Assembly: GCA_025455225.1 (NCBI GenBank)
Contig: JALOMY010000025.1
Coordinates: 1-15,096, forward strand
Direction: 5' to 3'
Origin: Cyclobacteriaceae bacterium
GTDB taxonomy: Bacteria > Bacteroidota > Bacteroidia > Cytophagales > Cyclobacteriaceae
DNA length: 15,096 nt
Shown here: piece by piece, positions 1 through 7,329 of the stretch
Numbering within the stretch: position 1 is the stretch's first letter
How the letters are laid out: every line of letters begins with the position of its first letter
Translations under genes and position numbers: made by a program
The notes under the pieces: model-generated
The model's database searches: none
The model's input: only the letters and a program-made list of their open reading frames with translations
What the model was told of the DNA's origin: nothing

Positions 1-1794
1 CCGATTTACTGCCGCAGGAAAGGATCGATGGATGCCCCGGAAGAAATTATTGCCGATGGTAATGAGTTGGGAAAAAATCAGTCATTCTTCAACTTCTTCA
101 CATCGGTTAGTCCGGATCATAAACTGGTAGCCATCATCATGGATACCGTTGGCCGGAATTTCTACACCGTTAAATTCAAAGACCTCACCTCCGGTAAAAT
201 GTTAGGAGATAAAATACCCAATACCCGCGGTGGCTATGAATGGACAAATGATAATAAATCCATTTACTATGCCGTGCCTGATCCGGTAACGTTAAGAAAT
301 TACCTGATCAAGCGACATGTGCTATCCACGCCTGCTTCTTCCGATCCGGTTATCTATGAAGAAAAAGACCAGACACTGGCTGTTTATATAGGTAAAACGA
401 AATCAAAAAAATACTTCATCATCAATTCCGGGCGAACCGATGCCAGCTTCTCCCAATTTATTGATGCCGATAAACCCGGTAAGCCTGTCGTGATACAACC
501 CTTACAAGACAATGTGGATTACTCAGTGAATCATACTGGTGGAGATAAATTCTTCATCCGCACCAACAAGGATGCAGTAAATTACCGGCTGGTGGAAGCT
601 CCGATAAATGCACCGGGTTCAGCCAACTGGAAAGATGTAATCCCTCACCGGGAAGATACCTTTCTGGACGATGTCGATTATTTTAAAGACTACCTCGCAG
701 TGGGCGAAATGCATGCTGGCCTGATGAAAATCCGGCTGATTAAGTGGGCTGATAAATCCGAACACAACATAGATTTTGGAGAAGCCGCGTACTATGCCGG
801 TATCGGGTATAATCCGGAATTAAATACCAACATCATCCGGTACAATTACCAGTCGATGACAACTCCCAACTCTACCTTCGATTACAATATGGATACACGC
901 GAAAAAGAATTGAAGAAAGAGCAGGAAGTTCTGGGCGGATTCAATAAAACCGATTACGCTACCGAGCGTGTCATGGTGAAAGCCCGCGATGGCAAAGAAA
1001 TACCTCTTTCCATTGTATACCGTAAAGATAAATTCAAAAAAGACGGAACCATGCCCGGCTGGATTTACGCATACGGATCGTACGGTTCTTCCATGTATCC
1101 AACCTTTAGCTCAAATCGGATAAGCCTGCTTGACCGCGGATTTGTTTATGCCATCGCCCATGTTCGTGGCGGACAGGAAATGGGCGGTCAGTGGTATGAA
1201 GACGGTAAAATGTTACATAAGAAAAATACCTTCACCGATTTCATTGACTGTTCAGACTGGCTGATTCAAAATAACTATGTAGCGAAAGATAAGTTGTTTG
1301 CATCCGGAGGAAGTGCCGGTGGATTATTGATGGGTGCCATCACCAACATGCGCCCCGATCTTTACCGGGGTGTAATTGCTGCGGTTCCGTTTGTCGATGT
1401 AATTACTACTATGATGGATGAATCCATTCCATTAACTACGTTTGAATGGAAAGAATGGGGCAATCCGAACATTAAAGAAGAATACGATTATATGCTCTCC
1501 TATTCTCCATACGACAATGTTGAAAAAAAGAATTATCCGAATTTATTGGTAACCACCGGGTTGCACGATTCACAGGTTCAGTATTGGGAACCTGCCAAAT
1601 GGGTGGCTAAACTGCGCGCTATGAAAACCGATAACAACCGACTCTATTTATATACGAACATGGATGCCGGTCACGGTGGAGCCAGCGGCCGTTTCAGAAG
1701 ACTGAAGGAAGTTGCGCAGGAATACACATTTGTCTTTGACATACTGGGCATGAAAGAAGTAATCGAAACCCGCCCAAAAATTGAAGTTCGGTAA
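1..1794 (+). CDS. ptrB: Oligopeptidase B-type S9A serine peptidase, 5' end missing
   Basis: The reading frame is open from base 1, and the residues before the first ATG (base 28) still look like the family, so the true start lies outside the window. About 597 residues are visible. E. coli PtrB has 686 by memory, so roughly the first 95 are missing. The first half is the C-terminal part of the beta-propeller that gates access to the active site; the second half is the alpha/beta-hydrolase domain. Counting from the ATG at 28, the catalytic triad is Ser429 (in GGSAGG), Asp514 (GLHDSQV) and His549 (AGHGG). The spacings of 85 and 120 residues match PtrB. The family cuts short peptides after Arg or Lys. 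Glu473 matches one S1-pocket glutamate, but other acidic pocket residues differ (see findings). A strong terminator follows. Family call secure; basic-residue specificity less so. Confidence 0.93.
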   Translation, partial: PIYCRRKGSMDAPEEIIADGNELGKNQSFFNFFTSVSPDHKLVAIIMDTVGRNFYTVKFKDLTSGKMLGDKIPNTRGGYEWTNDNKSIYYAVPDPVTLRNYLIKRHVLSTPASSDPVIYEEKDQTLAVYIGKTKSKKYFIINSGRTDASFSQFIDADKPGKPVVIQPLQDNVDYSVNHTGGDKFFIRTNKDAVNYRLVEAPINAPGSANWKDVIPHREDTFLDDVDYFKDYLAVGEMHAGLMKIRLIKWADKSEHNIDFGEAAYYAGIGYNPELNTNIIRYNYQSMTTPNSTFDYNMDTREKELKKEQEVLGGFNKTDYATERVMVKARDGKEIPLSIVYRKDKFKKDGTMPGWIYAYGSYGSSMYPTFSSNRISLLDRGFVYAIAHVRGGQEMGGQWYEDGKMLHKKNTFTDFIDCSDWLIQNNYVAKDKLFASGGSAGGLLMGAITNMRPDLYRGVIAAVPFVDVITTMMDESIPLTTFEWKEWGNPNIKEEYDYMLSYSPYDNVEKKNYPNLLVTTGLHDSQVQYWEPAKWVAKLRAMKTDNNRLYLYTNMDAGHGGASGRFRRLKEVAQEYTFVFDILGMKEVIETRPKIEVR

Positions 1795-1864
1795 TTATTA
1801 ATCTACTTGATTCATCCTGTGCAATAGTTTTTATATAATAAAGAATCCCTTTTGATATTAGAAT

Positions 1865-1897
1865 AAAAATCCCCTTTTCAGGGGATTTTTACTTTTT
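1865..1897 (+). terminator. Rho-independent terminator after the peptidase gene
   Basis: A perfect 10-bp stem, AAAAATCCCC (1865-1874) with GGGGATTTTT (1881-1890), encloses a 6-base loop and is followed by ACTTTTTAG. It lies 71 bases past the peptidase stop and before the next gene. The A-tract on the left arm means it could also work leftward, but no leftward gene faces it. Confidence 0.85.
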
Positions 1898-1963
1898 AGC
1901 CGATCACCTCTCCCATCCCTTCGGTTAAAACTGCCTATATTCGGTTATTCAAAATACTTACCT

Positions 1964-2455
1964 ATGAAAAAGTCATTAACCCTACTCCTAAACCTTGTAT
2001 TTATCTTAAGCTTAACTAGCTGCAGCTTTTCAACCGGAACCAAGGCTGATCTTATGACCGGCCTCCAGTCTTCCTGGAACGGCTTGAGTGTGGAATCTAT
2101 ATATTTTGTTGATGAACAGGATCAATCGATCAGCAATAAACAAATCAAATGGAATAGCGAATGTTCCTTTGTGTTTGAAGGAATAGAAAATTTTATGATT
2201 ACAGACGGCAATGCCTTTCCGGGATTAAACATGAAGGTAACCGATCTAAGCGGAAATGAAGTCATCGACTTTGGCGATATGATGGAGAGCTATGCCGAAG
2301 GACTTCCACCCACAGATGCTTCCGTTTTACGGGCAACACTCACCGTTGGTGACCCGATGAAGGTTGGTGAGATCTATACACTTAGTGCTCGTGTATACGA
2401 TAAGAACGGAGAAGGAGAAATTGTTTCAAAAATTGAAGTTAAAGTAGTTGAGTAA
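1964..2455 (+). CDS. Small predicted lipoprotein, function unknown
   Basis: I do not recognise this 163-residue protein. It starts with a lysine pair and a hydrophobic stretch ending in a lipobox, LTSC, with Cys20 as the lipid-bearing residue, so it should be an exported lipoprotein. No retention rule lets me say which membrane it sits in. The mature part is about 143 residues, acidic, with alternating hydrophobic strands (for example around VESIYFV and the C-terminal IEVKVVE) and no visible catalytic motif. This suggests a small beta-sandwich. No Shine-Dalgarno sequence precedes the ATG, as elsewhere here. A poor -7-like box (TATATTCG, 1936-1943) has no partner upstream. The following gene begins 48 bases later on the same strand with no terminator between, so the two may share a transcript. 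Confidence 0.8.
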   Translation: MKKSLTLLLNLVFILSLTSCSFSTGTKADLMTGLQSSWNGLSVESIYFVDEQDQSISNKQIKWNSECSFVFEGIENFMITDGNAFPGLNMKVTDLSGNEVIDFGDMMESYAEGLPPTDASVLRATLTVGDPMKVGEIYTLSARVYDKNGEGEIVSKIEVKVVE

Positions 2456-2503
2456 CTTCATTGGTTTTAGCATTTTTAAATCTCACTCATTGGTATTAAG
2501 TAC

Positions 2504-3460
2504 ATGAAAAGACGACAATTCCTTCAAGTCACAGCTTCAGCATTGCCTGCCACATTAGGCCTGGATCTGATAAGTTGTGCACCTGCAGCCGTTAAACGCG
2601 AATGGGGAATCCAGCTTTTTACAATCCCACAACTTATCTCACAGGATTTTTCAGGCACTTTGAAGAAGCTCAGTACTTACGGTTACAAGGAACTCGAATT
2701 CTTCGGTCCCTATCCATTCAGCGATAAACGCACCATCGAACGCTGGGTTGGCCTGGCCGAGCAGATGGGTATAACCAGAAATGCCTTTTATGGGTATGAA
2801 GTTGCTGAAGTTAAGAAGATGCTGGCTGATCATGGACTAACCTCCCCATCTGTTCACCTCGATATCTACACCATGCGCTCCAACATGACTGAAGCGTTGA
2901 AAAACCTAAGCGTGCTGGAGGTGCGTTATGTGGCCATCCCTGCATTGATCGATGAACCGATCGATACCGCAGATCATTTCAAACGGCTAGCCGAAGAGTT
3001 CAATACGTTCGGTAAGCAGATGAAGGATTACGGCATGCAATTCGTTTTTCACAATCACGGGTACGAACATGCGCTGCGGGATGGAGAAGTCCCGATGGAT
3101 ATCCTCTTAACACAAACCGATCCGGATGTTGTAGCTTTTGAACTGGATATTTTCTGGATGCAGGCAGCGGGAGCAAGTCCAATCGACTACCTGAAAAAAT
3201 ATTCCGGCCGGTTTAAACTCATGCATGTGAAAGATGCTGAAGAGAACGTGCGCTTCTCCGGTGACGGCACCACACCGGATCAATGGATGGAAGTATTTCC
3301 AAAAATGGCTGACCCGGGCACCGGTGTATTCGATATTAAAGGCATCATCGAGGCCGGAATACAGTCAGGCACAGAACATTTCCTTTTGGAACACGACCTC
3401 ACACCCGATCCGGAAACCACCTTGAAAAATTCTATTCAGTATTTATCGACCATTGCGTAG
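2504..3460 (+). CDS. Tat-exported sugar phosphate isomerase/epimerase-like TIM-barrel protein
   Basis: The 318-residue protein belongs to the xylose isomerase-like TIM-barrel family (Pfam AP_endonuc_2, PF01261). The N-terminus has a twin-arginine motif (RRQFLQ, residues 3-8), a hydrophobic stretch and a lipobox-like LISC (22-25). This suggests folded export through Tat and possibly lipid attachment at Cys25. Barrel strands with likely metal or substrate ligands are ELEFFG (63-68), HLDIYT (118-123), FHNHGYEH (182-189), ELDIFW (213-218), MHVKDAE (240-246) and LLEHD (294-298). Asp215, His241 and Glu296 sit where family members bind a divalent metal. Such enzymes isomerise, epimerise or cleave sugars and keto-sugars; the substrate cannot be read from sequence. 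No sugar oxidoreductase, transporter or glycosidase is adjacent to help. Family sure, reaction unknown. Confidence 0.85.
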   Translation: MKRRQFLQVTASALPATLGLDLISCAPAAVKREWGIQLFTIPQLISQDFSGTLKKLSTYGYKELEFFGPYPFSDKRTIERWVGLAEQMGITRNAFYGYEVAEVKKMLADHGLTSPSVHLDIYTMRSNMTEALKNLSVLEVRYVAIPALIDEPIDTADHFKRLAEEFNTFGKQMKDYGMQFVFHNHGYEHALRDGEVPMDILLTQTDPDVVAFELDIFWMQAAGASPIDYLKKYSGRFKLMHVKDAEENVRFSGDGTTPDQWMEVFPKMADPGTGVFDIKGIIEAGIQSGTEHFLLEHDLTPDPETTLKNSIQYLSTIA

Positions 3461-3528
3461 TCGGGTTTCCGGCACACAGGATTATGTTGGTAATGATCAG
3501 GATGCTGTATTAATTAACAATTTGAATT

Positions 3529-4551
3529 TTATTTTACCGGCAGATCGATAAGGTAACTTGAGTCTCGTGGTATTTCATAAAAATAGGAATTGGGAAATTC
3601 GCTGTTTACACTGTATGCGCCATCGCGTTGTGTCTGTTTACGACTTTCCGGAGTCATTATTAAATTCCAGCCAATTCCTTCTCCATAATTCTTTAGAATA
3701 AGGATGTAGCTGGAATTCTCAAACGGCAATACTTCTGATTTTAACTTATTTCCCCACGCATCAGCTCCGTCCTTTTTACTCCACGTTTCAATTATCGACT
3801 GAGCCGGAGTTATTATAAGTTTATCTCCAGCGAGTTGGTACTTACCATTTTCCTTCCTCAGAATGATATTCTCCATACTCATATCCCAGGTTTTGGCGTA
3901 AAAGATATACGTCCCATCCTCCTGAAAAGTGTATTGTCTCTTGGTATATCCATAGTCCATGTTGCGACCACCGTTATATGGATTGATAGAGGATGTCCGC
4001 AACCAGGTACCTTTAATTGACAAACCTCCAAAGGAATTTACCGGTTGTGAGGCTTGAGGCTGTGCGATAACTTCCGCAGGCTGTGCTGTGCCTGGAATAC
4101 CTGCATTTGTTTTTTCAGCTACAGTAGCAAGGGCCGGAACCCCGTCAGCCAATCCAAAATACATGTCCCTGCTTTTTGAATTTCCCGATAAATAAACTAT
4201 TACGTATTGACTACCCTTAACCAGCCACGAATATTCCGCATTATTGGTAAACGGAATTATTTTCCATTCACTTTGGATAAAGGATTTGATTACCTCCTCA
4301 TTTAGCGTTTTAAATTCTGCCTCAGGAGAAAGCTTGAAAACTTCCGCTGACGATACTTCTACTCCGAAATTTTTTGTTTCAGTTTCAAGAAAGACATCAG
4401 CTGTTGCCACACTGAACAGCCGCTTGTCCTGAAGCGTACCTGAAGGTAGCCGAATCCCGGTAATTACTGAGGAGGTTGCGGGAACAACCTTCTTCTGTGC
4501 GGCCAGCGGTAATGAAATTAATACCATCAGTAAAATGCTGGCAATTTTCAT
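3529..4551 (-). CDS. Secreted protein of unknown function with a C-terminal lipocalin-like domain
   Basis: I do not recognise the family. I chose the ATG at 4551 (340 residues) because it opens directly on a signal peptide (MKIASILLMVLISLPLAAQ). An upstream ATG at 4605 would put 18 polar residues before it and overlap the response regulator. An N-terminal region (about 20-150) is followed by an Ala/Pro/Gln-rich linker (about 150-172). The C-terminal part (about 178-340) begins GTWLRTS and holds YTFQEDGTYIFY, a pattern like lipocalin-type or META-like beta-barrels, where a GTW motif opens the first strand. It lies 50 bases downstream of the response regulator on the same strand with no terminator between, so it may be co-transcribed with the two-component pair. 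Transcription converges with the sugar isomerase-like gene, and I see no hairpin in the 68 bases separating them. Confidence 0.75.
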   Translation of the reverse strand: MKIASILLMVLISLPLAAQKKVVPATSSVITGIRLPSGTLQDKRLFSVATADVFLETETKNFGVEVSSAEVFKLSPEAEFKTLNEEVIKSFIQSEWKIIPFTNNAEYSWLVKGSQYVIVYLSGNSKSRDMYFGLADGVPALATVAEKTNAGIPGTAQPAEVIAQPQASQPVNSFGGLSIKGTWLRTSSINPYNGGRNMDYGYTKRQYTFQEDGTYIFYAKTWDMSMENIILRKENGKYQLAGDKLIITPAQSIIETWSKKDGADAWGNKLKSEVLPFENSSYILILKNYGEGIGWNLIMTPESRKQTQRDGAYSVNSEFPNSYFYEIPRDSSYLIDLPVK

Positions 4552-4601
4552 CAAATCTAAAGTGTGCTGTTGATCTAAATGATCTGAATTCTTGTACATA
4601 C

Positions 4602-5213
4602 TCAAATAATTTTATTTTCAATTGCTGTGCGTACCAACGCAGCTGTATTCTTAACATTAAGTTTAGAGATGAGATTTTTGCGATGTGAATCAACCGTACT
4701 ATCGCTTACAAAAAGCTTATCGGCAATTTCGTGATTCGTTAATCCTTCTGCGATAAGTTTCAATACTTCAATTTCCCTTCGTGTTAACATCATTTTATTC
4801 TGATCGGAAAGACGTTTACTCAGCGATTCCTTTCCCAGCCAGTATTCCTTTCCGGCACTTACTTCCAGTATGGCCTTTTCAATCTCATCCAGGGAAGAAT
4901 TTTTAAGCAGGTATCCCTTCGCCCCGGCATCTTTCATGCTCTGCAAATAAGTTAGCTGATCGAAATTAGTAAGAGCAATGATTTTTACTGCTGGCCTTCG
5001 CTTCAACAATGCTTTACAAACGTCAATGCCACTCTGATCCGGAAGATTTATATCCAGCAAAACCACGTCAGCGGTGTTATTGACAAAATATCCCACACAG
5101 GAAGCTGCATTCATTGCGAATCCGCACACCTCAACATCCTGCAACTGCTGAAGCATGCTGCGCATGCCTTCAATAACCATGGGGTGATCGTCAACAATAA
5201 AAACTTTTATCAT
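4602..5213 (-). CDS. NarL/LuxR-family two-component response regulator
   Basis: The 203 residues form a receiver domain (about 1-120) plus a LuxR-type helix-turn-helix (about 139-203). The receiver has the acidic pair Asp8-Asp9, phosphoacceptor Asp54 (in LLDINLP), Thr82 and Lys104 (YLLKN), so all the usual phosphorylation residues are present. The output domain carries the standard LuxR signature, LTRREIEVLKLIAEG, then LTNHEIADKL and the recognition helix VSDSTVDSHRKNL. It should be a phosphorylation-dependent DNA-binding regulator in the cytoplasm. Its ATG overlaps the stop codon of the kinase gene in a 4-base ATGA, which implies translational coupling and a cognate pair. The target genes are not evident. 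The downstream secreted protein and the inverted repeat ahead of the kinase are the nearest candidates. Confidence 0.95.
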   Translation of the reverse strand: MIKVFIVDDHPMVIEGMRSMLQQLQDVEVCGFAMNAASCVGYFVNNTADVVLLDINLPDQSGIDVCKALLKRRPAVKIIALTNFDQLTYLQSMKDAGAKGYLLKNSSLDEIEKAILEVSAGKEYWLGKESLSKRLSDQNKMMLTRREIEVLKLIAEGLTNHEIADKLFVSDSTVDSHRKNLISKLNVKNTAALVRTAIENKII

Positions 5214-7180
5214 ACCGTAAGGGAAATATATATCGAAGTGCCCTGGCCAGGGGCAGATTTAACATCAACTTTGCCTTTTAGGTATTCCACCCTTGACCGT
5301 ATGTTAGCCCAGCCCGCCCCTTTCACATTCTCTAAGGTATTACTATCAAAACCTACTCCATTATCTTCAACTGTAACTGTTACCTCATGATCGTGTCTTG
5401 CCAGTTGAACCAGCACCTGGGTAGCTTTGGCATGTTTGGCAATATTATTCAGTAATTCCTGGATAATACGGTAGAGTATAATCTCTGTACTTGATGACAG
5501 CCGGGTTTCCATTCCAATCGATTGAAAGTCAATCAGAAATAATCCAGATTGCCGGATCGATTCACAATAACTTTTTAATGCTTCCTCAAGCCCGAATTTA
5601 ACCAGTACTTCCGGCATCATATTGTGGGCTACACGCCTAAGTTCTGATATGGAGTGATCCAGCATATCAAGTGACCGTTCAAAAACAAGGGCACTTTCAG
5701 CATCCAAAATTACATGCGACTTCATATTTGTTAATGAAAATTTTATTCCTGACAATAAGCCGCCTAAACCATCGTGAAGATCTTTGGCCAGCCTTCCACG
5801 CTCATCTTCCTGTCCTTTAATGATGGCTTCACTAGCCAATAACAGCTTTTCACTTTCAAGTTTTGCAATACGAGCCTGATGAACTTCACTTTCCTTACTC
5901 ATCAGTTTTTGTTTCTGCCGGTGCGTGCGCCTGGCAAGAACCAGGATACCGGCAACCGCTATCAGCACAATACCTAAAACAACATTGATCAATCTTCGCT
6001 GCCGCAGGTCTAGGTCTTTGATTTCAGATTCCTGCTGAAGATCTTTTATACGTTGTTCCTTTTTCTCAGATTCATATTTCATCTCAAGCTCCTGCATGTT
6101 GCGGGCAATGGACTGATTAAACAAAACATTGCTTATCGAATCGCTTTTAAAAAGGTATTCGTTGGAACGTCTGAAGTCACGCTTCAGAATGGCAGCACTT
6201 GATAATTCTTTATAAGCTTCTCCGATATGCTCAACCAAATTAAATTGTTGAGCCACCCGCATGGATTCATGCGCAAAGTATTCAGCGCTGTCAGCATTAT
6301 TGTGATTAAAGTAATAGATGGATAAACCTCGCAGGGAAATGGCAATCGATTCATGGTTATTCGTCTCTTCCGAAATACGAAGGGCATCCGAAAAGTATTT
6401 TTTCAATCGATCAAATTGTGACATTTTAATATTTACATCACCCAAATTAATCAGGGCAGTAGACAAAGCATAAAGATTATCGGATTTGCGCGCCAGTTTA
6501 CTTGCTTCTTCAAAATCGCTAATCGCCAATGTATATTTCTGAAGGCTGGTATAGACGGTGCCCCGGTTAATCAAGGCATTAGTAATCGAATAAATATTTT
6601 TCAATTCCCGTGCTAATGTTACTGCCTTGTTCGAATATTCCTCGGCTTTATTCAACTGATGAGTCTCTTTGTAAACAATTCCCAGGTTCCCATATAACAA
6701 GCAGAGCTTGACTTTATCATTCAGTCTTTCCAGAATCTTTCCTGCAGCCAGGTAATACTCAATTGCTTTCTCATGTAGATTCAGATAATTGTAGGAAACG
6801 CCAACATTGCCCAGGCAGGCAGCAATACGTTCTTCACTGCCAAATCTTCTGGCAATTTCCACCGATTGCAGATTCAAGTTGAGGGCGGTATCGTATAATC
6901 CCATTTCATTATAGACGTAGGTCGCATTGGTATAATAGCTGATCTCACCTCGTGTATATTTCAACTGCCGGCTTAATTTCAGTGCTTCTTCATAAAGCAT
7001 GAGGGCCGTATCCGGATTGTTAGTTTCATATTGCTGACCTAGTTGTATGTAAATCCATACTTTATTCGTATCGGGTTTGGACTTCTTCAATTCCTGCCAA
7101 AGACTGTCGCGGTCAAAATAATCCTGACTTGATACTGAAAGCGAGACAACCAAAAGATTGATAGCTGCAAAGACACGCAT
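5210..7180 (-). CDS. TPR-containing sensor histidine kinase (HisKA_3 type)
   Basis: The 656-residue protein starts with a signal peptide (about 1-19). A long tetratricopeptide-repeat region follows (about 40-345), with repeats such as ACLGNVGVSY, LLYGNLGIVY and TALINLGDVN. After a coiled-coil stretch (about 355-395) comes one membrane segment (about 397-417), then a second coiled coil (420-455). The HisKA_3 dimerisation helix has phospho-acceptor His469 (AKDLHDGLGG). The ATPase domain shows the N box Asn578-Asn579, the G1 box DNGVG (606-610) and GAG at 621-623. The TPR region would sit in the periplasm and sense a protein or peptide partner; the catalytic part is cytoplasmic. No transport or enzyme gene beside it reveals the signal. 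It pairs with the overlapping response regulator. This architecture is common in Bacteroidota. Confidence 0.94.
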   Translation of the reverse strand: MRVFAAINLLVVSLSVSSQDYFDRDSLWQELKKSKPDTNKVWIYIQLGQQYETNNPDTALMLYEEALKLSRQLKYTRGEISYYTNATYVYNEMGLYDTALNLNLQSVEIARRFGSEERIAACLGNVGVSYNYLNLHEKAIEYYLAAGKILERLNDKVKLCLLYGNLGIVYKETHQLNKAEEYSNKAVTLARELKNIYSITNALINRGTVYTSLQKYTLAISDFEEASKLARKSDNLYALSTALINLGDVNIKMSQFDRLKKYFSDALRISEETNNHESIAISLRGLSIYYFNHNNADSAEYFAHESMRVAQQFNLVEHIGEAYKELSSAAILKRDFRRSNEYLFKSDSISNVLFNQSIARNMQELEMKYESEKKEQRIKDLQQESEIKDLDLRQRRLINVVLGIVLIAVAGILVLARRTHRQKQKLMSKESEVHQARIAKLESEKLLLASEAIIKGQEDERGRLAKDLHDGLGGLLSGIKFSLTNMKSHVILDAESALVFERSLDMLDHSISELRRVAHNMMPEVLVKFGLEEALKSYCESIRQSGLFLIDFQSIGMETRLSSSTEIILYRIIQELLNNIAKHAKATQVLVQLARHDHEVTVTVEDNGVGFDSNTLENVKGAGWANIRSRVEYLKGKVDVKSAPGQGTSIYISLTV

Positions 7181-7187
7181 ATACGTA

Positions 7188-7195
7188 CAAAGCTA
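7188..7195 (-). promoter_or_regulatory. Possible -7 box of the kinase operon
   Basis: On the minus strand TAGCTTTG matches the Bacteroidota -7 consensus TAnnTTTG exactly. No TTG is found 17-23 bases upstream, so the -33 part is missing. Transcription would begin almost at the ATG at 7180, giving a leaderless or nearly leaderless mRNA. This is a motif match only; the box could be chance. Confidence 0.35.
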
Positions 7196-7210
7196 GCTGT
7201 TTGCACAGCT
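7195..7210. repeat. Perfect inverted repeat, 6-4-6, upstream of the kinase
   Basis: AGCTGT (7195-7200) and ACAGCT (7205-7210) are exact reverse complements separated by TTGC. The repeat touches the upstream edge of the possible -7 box at 7188-7195, where an operator would lie. It is too short and T-poor to be a terminator. The role as a regulator-binding site is inferred from position. Confidence 0.5.
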
Positions 7211-7237
7211 TTCTACTTAAAGGACCGGTACTCTTTT

Positions 7238-7261
7238 CTGAAAATCCCCTTTTTCGGGGAT
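7238..7261 (-). terminator. Probable weak terminator after pyrD
   Basis: Read on the minus strand, ATCCCC and GGGGAT form a 6-bp stem with a GAAAAA loop, and the T at the end of the stem runs into only three more Ts (TTTT) before CAG. It sits about 70 bases after the pyrD stop and about 60 bases before the kinase start, where a terminator would be expected. The short T-run makes it weak. Confidence 0.5.
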
Positions 7262-7329
7262 AGCCTGTTCAACCAGCCTAAGTAATCGTTGACCTGGAAA
7301 AGATTAAGAACTGTTAAGTCAATAGAAAG

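Noticed and set aside
4552..4559. TAGATTTG on the minus strand, a perfect -7 box match.
   Set aside because: It touches the chosen ATG, so transcription would start inside the signal peptide. It is probably chance, and the gene is more likely read from the kinase operon.
4552..4605. Upstream ATG for the secreted unknown protein.
   Set aside because: It would put polar residues before the signal peptide and overlap the response regulator gene.
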